Source: Treponema sp. (GTDB taxonomy: Bacteria > Spirochaetota > Spirochaetia > Treponematales > Breznakiellaceae). From it: a DNA stretch of 6,607 nt. This document shows, in pieces, positions 5,666 through 6,607 of the stretch. Both the position numbers and the translations under genes were made by a program. The stretch lies in contig JAIRRU010000141.1 of the NCBI GenBank assembly GCA_031255815.1, positions 1 through 6,607 on the forward strand, read 5' to 3'. Numbering within the stretch: the first letter of the stretch is position 1; each line of letters starts with the position of its first letter. Below the pieces are notes generated by a model, which saw nothing but the letters and a program-made list of their open reading frames with translations, was not told where the DNA came from and searched no databases.

Positions 5666-6450
5666 TACCCAAACTGCTGGCGGAGGCCCGCAAGATCGTT
5701 TTTAAATTCGGCTCCAATACCCTGGCGGACAAAGACGGGAAGATCAACGCCGCTTTGCTGGCGGAATTCGCCGGACAGGCCGCCGATTTTATCGAAAAGG
5801 GCAGGCAGATTGTGATCGTGTCCTCCGGGGCCCAGGTGGCGGGGCTCTCTACCATGGACAAGTGGGCCCGCAAACGGGACATCCACTACCGGCAGGCCCT
5901 CTGCGCCGTGGGCCAGGTGGAACTGATGGCCGCCTGGGGCAGGGCCTTTAGCGCCCATGACATTCATATCGCGCAGATACTGCTTACCCAAGACGATTTT
6001 GGCGATCAGATCCGCACCCTCAACATGCGGAACACCCTCTTTACCCTGGTGGACGAGGGGATCGTTCCGGTTATTAACGAGAACGACACGGTTTCCGTGA
6101 AAGAGATAGAGATTGGGGACAACGACACCCTGGCCGCCCAGTCGGCGATTCTGTGGAGCGCCGATCTTCTGGTTCTCTTTAGCGATATTGACGGGCTTTA
6201 CACCAGGAACCCCAAGGAATACCCCGATGCCGAACTGGTAAGCGAAGTGCGGGACATTGAGGGGATAAAAAACAGCGTCTCTATTGGCGGCGCAAACAGT
6301 TTCGGTACCGGCGGCATCGCCACCAAAATTTCCGCTGCCCGGCAGGCCGCCGCTTACGGCATTCCCACGATCCTTGCCCACGGGGGAAAGCCCCGGGCCC
6401 TGGAAGCCCTGGCCTCGGGAGCCCAGCCGGGCACCACGTTCCTGGCCTAG
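5662..6450 (+). CDS. proB: Glutamate 5-kinase ProB, short form without PUA domain
   Basis: ProB phosphorylates the gamma-carboxyl of glutamate with ATP, the committed and usually proline-inhibited step of proline synthesis. The 262 residues form a complete amino-acid-kinase domain: FKFGSNTL with Lys15, VSSGAQVAG (53-61), VINENDTV (137-144), IGDNDTLAAQ (151-160, matching the D-N-D substrate site of E. coli ProB), LFSDIDGLYT (172-181) and FGTGGIATKISAA (214-226, with Lys222). The protein ends at PGTTFLA, where longer homologues (about 367 residues) continue into a PUA domain; the stop follows directly, so this looks like a natural short form and not a truncation. GAGGGG at 5645-5650, 11 bases before the ATG, may assist initiation along with the ATGA overlap with proA. 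Cytosolic. Confidence 0.96.
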   Translation: MIPKLLAEARKIVFKFGSNTLADKDGKINAALLAEFAGQAADFIEKGRQIVIVSSGAQVAGLSTMDKWARKRDIHYRQALCAVGQVELMAAWGRAFSAHDIHIAQILLTQDDFGDQIRTLNMRNTLFTLVDEGIVPVINENDTVSVKEIEIGDNDTLAAQSAILWSADLLVLFSDIDGLYTRNPKEYPDAELVSEVRDIEGIKNSVSIGGANSFGTGGIATKISAARQAAAYGIPTILAHGGKPRALEALASGAQPGTTFLA

Positions 6451-6542
6451 CAGGCCGATTACACTAAAATACCTGATAAGCTCATGTTATGCCGGTTTAC
6501 CGGGCCGCTGGGAAATTGTGCAATGAACCTCAGGAACCACAC

Positions 6543-6561
6543 TAACCCGGGTTAAAAACCC
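6543..6561. other. Palindrome with a competing hairpin before the last gene
   Basis: TAACCCGGGTTA (6543-6554) is a perfect 12-bp palindrome. Its right half can instead pair with the next bases as GGGTT-AAA-AACCC (6549-6561). The two structures exclude each other. No T-run follows, so an intrinsic terminator for proB is unlikely; an operator or a leader structure is possible. The remainder of the 6451-6582 gap holds a small CCGG-TTTA-CCGG hairpin (6492-6503) and a lone TAAAAT (6465-6470) without a -35 partner. Confidence 0.4.
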
Positions 6562-6582
6562 CTCGGACTCAAGGAAATTTAG

Positions 6583-6607
6583 ATGAAGTATCAAGGTCTT
6601 CGGTGTA
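6583..6607 (+). CDS. Start of an unidentified gene (partial, eight codons)
   Basis: An ATG at 6583 is preceded by AAGGAA (6571-6576) at a 6-base spacing, one of the better Shine-Dalgarno arrangements in the window. The visible peptide is MKYQGLRC before the window ends. A positively charged start resembling that of the lipoprotein at 390 (MQYKGTGL) would suit a signal peptide, but eight residues cannot identify the product. Confidence 0.4.

Noticed and set aside
5503..6381. 292-codon minus-strand frame across proA/proB
   Set aside because: Antisense to two complete, motif-bearing enzymes; it arises from codon bias.
6444..6456. GGCC-TAGCA-GGCC stem at the proB stop, considered as a terminator
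   Set aside because: Only four base pairs and no T-run.

Overview
The window reads as a compact, moderately GC-rich bacterial chromosome segment, most likely from a treponeme-like spirochaete. The grounds are the relaxed lipobox of the first lipoprotein (Val-Asn-Cys), the proA-before-proB order with a kinase-only ProB, and a coiled-coil 'ETDRK' protein of a type common in termite-gut treponemes. This assignment rests on family recognition by eye, not on a database search.

Layout. At the left edge (1-197, minus strand) lies the 5' part of a gene encoding a heptad-repeat coiled-coil protein. A near-consensus sigma70-type promoter sits so close to its ATG that the transcript should begin at the start codon. 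A 192-bp divergent intergenic region follows. From 390 onward every gene is on the plus strand: a lipoprotein of unknown function, rsmE (16S rRNA m3U1498 methyltransferase), an HExxH zinc-metallopeptidase-like protein with a C-terminal coiled coil, a secreted protein of a conserved uncharacterised family, and an SSAT/thialysine-type GNAT acetyltransferase. After a 92-bp gap come proA and proB. A 132-bp gap with hairpin-forming sequence then leads to the first codons of a further gene with a good Shine-Dalgarno sequence.

How the genes work together. rsmE/peptidase, peptidase/secreted protein and proA/proB are each joined by a 4-bp ATGA stop/start overlap, and the GNAT gene starts 4 bp after the secreted-protein gene, so translational coupling is likely. 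ProB and ProA carry out the first two steps of proline synthesis from glutamate (glutamate to gamma-glutamyl phosphate to glutamate-5-semialdehyde). ProC is not in the window. The rsmE-peptidase-secreted-GNAT group has no evident common pathway and looks like a housekeeping operon carrying two poorly characterised proteins.

No tRNA, rRNA, CRISPR array, insertion sequence or convincing intrinsic terminator was seen. No clearly new defence or mobile system is present. The most notable items are the leaderless promoter arrangement, the three-part HExxH protein, the uncertain start and palindrome of the secreted-protein gene, and the alternative hairpins before the last gene.
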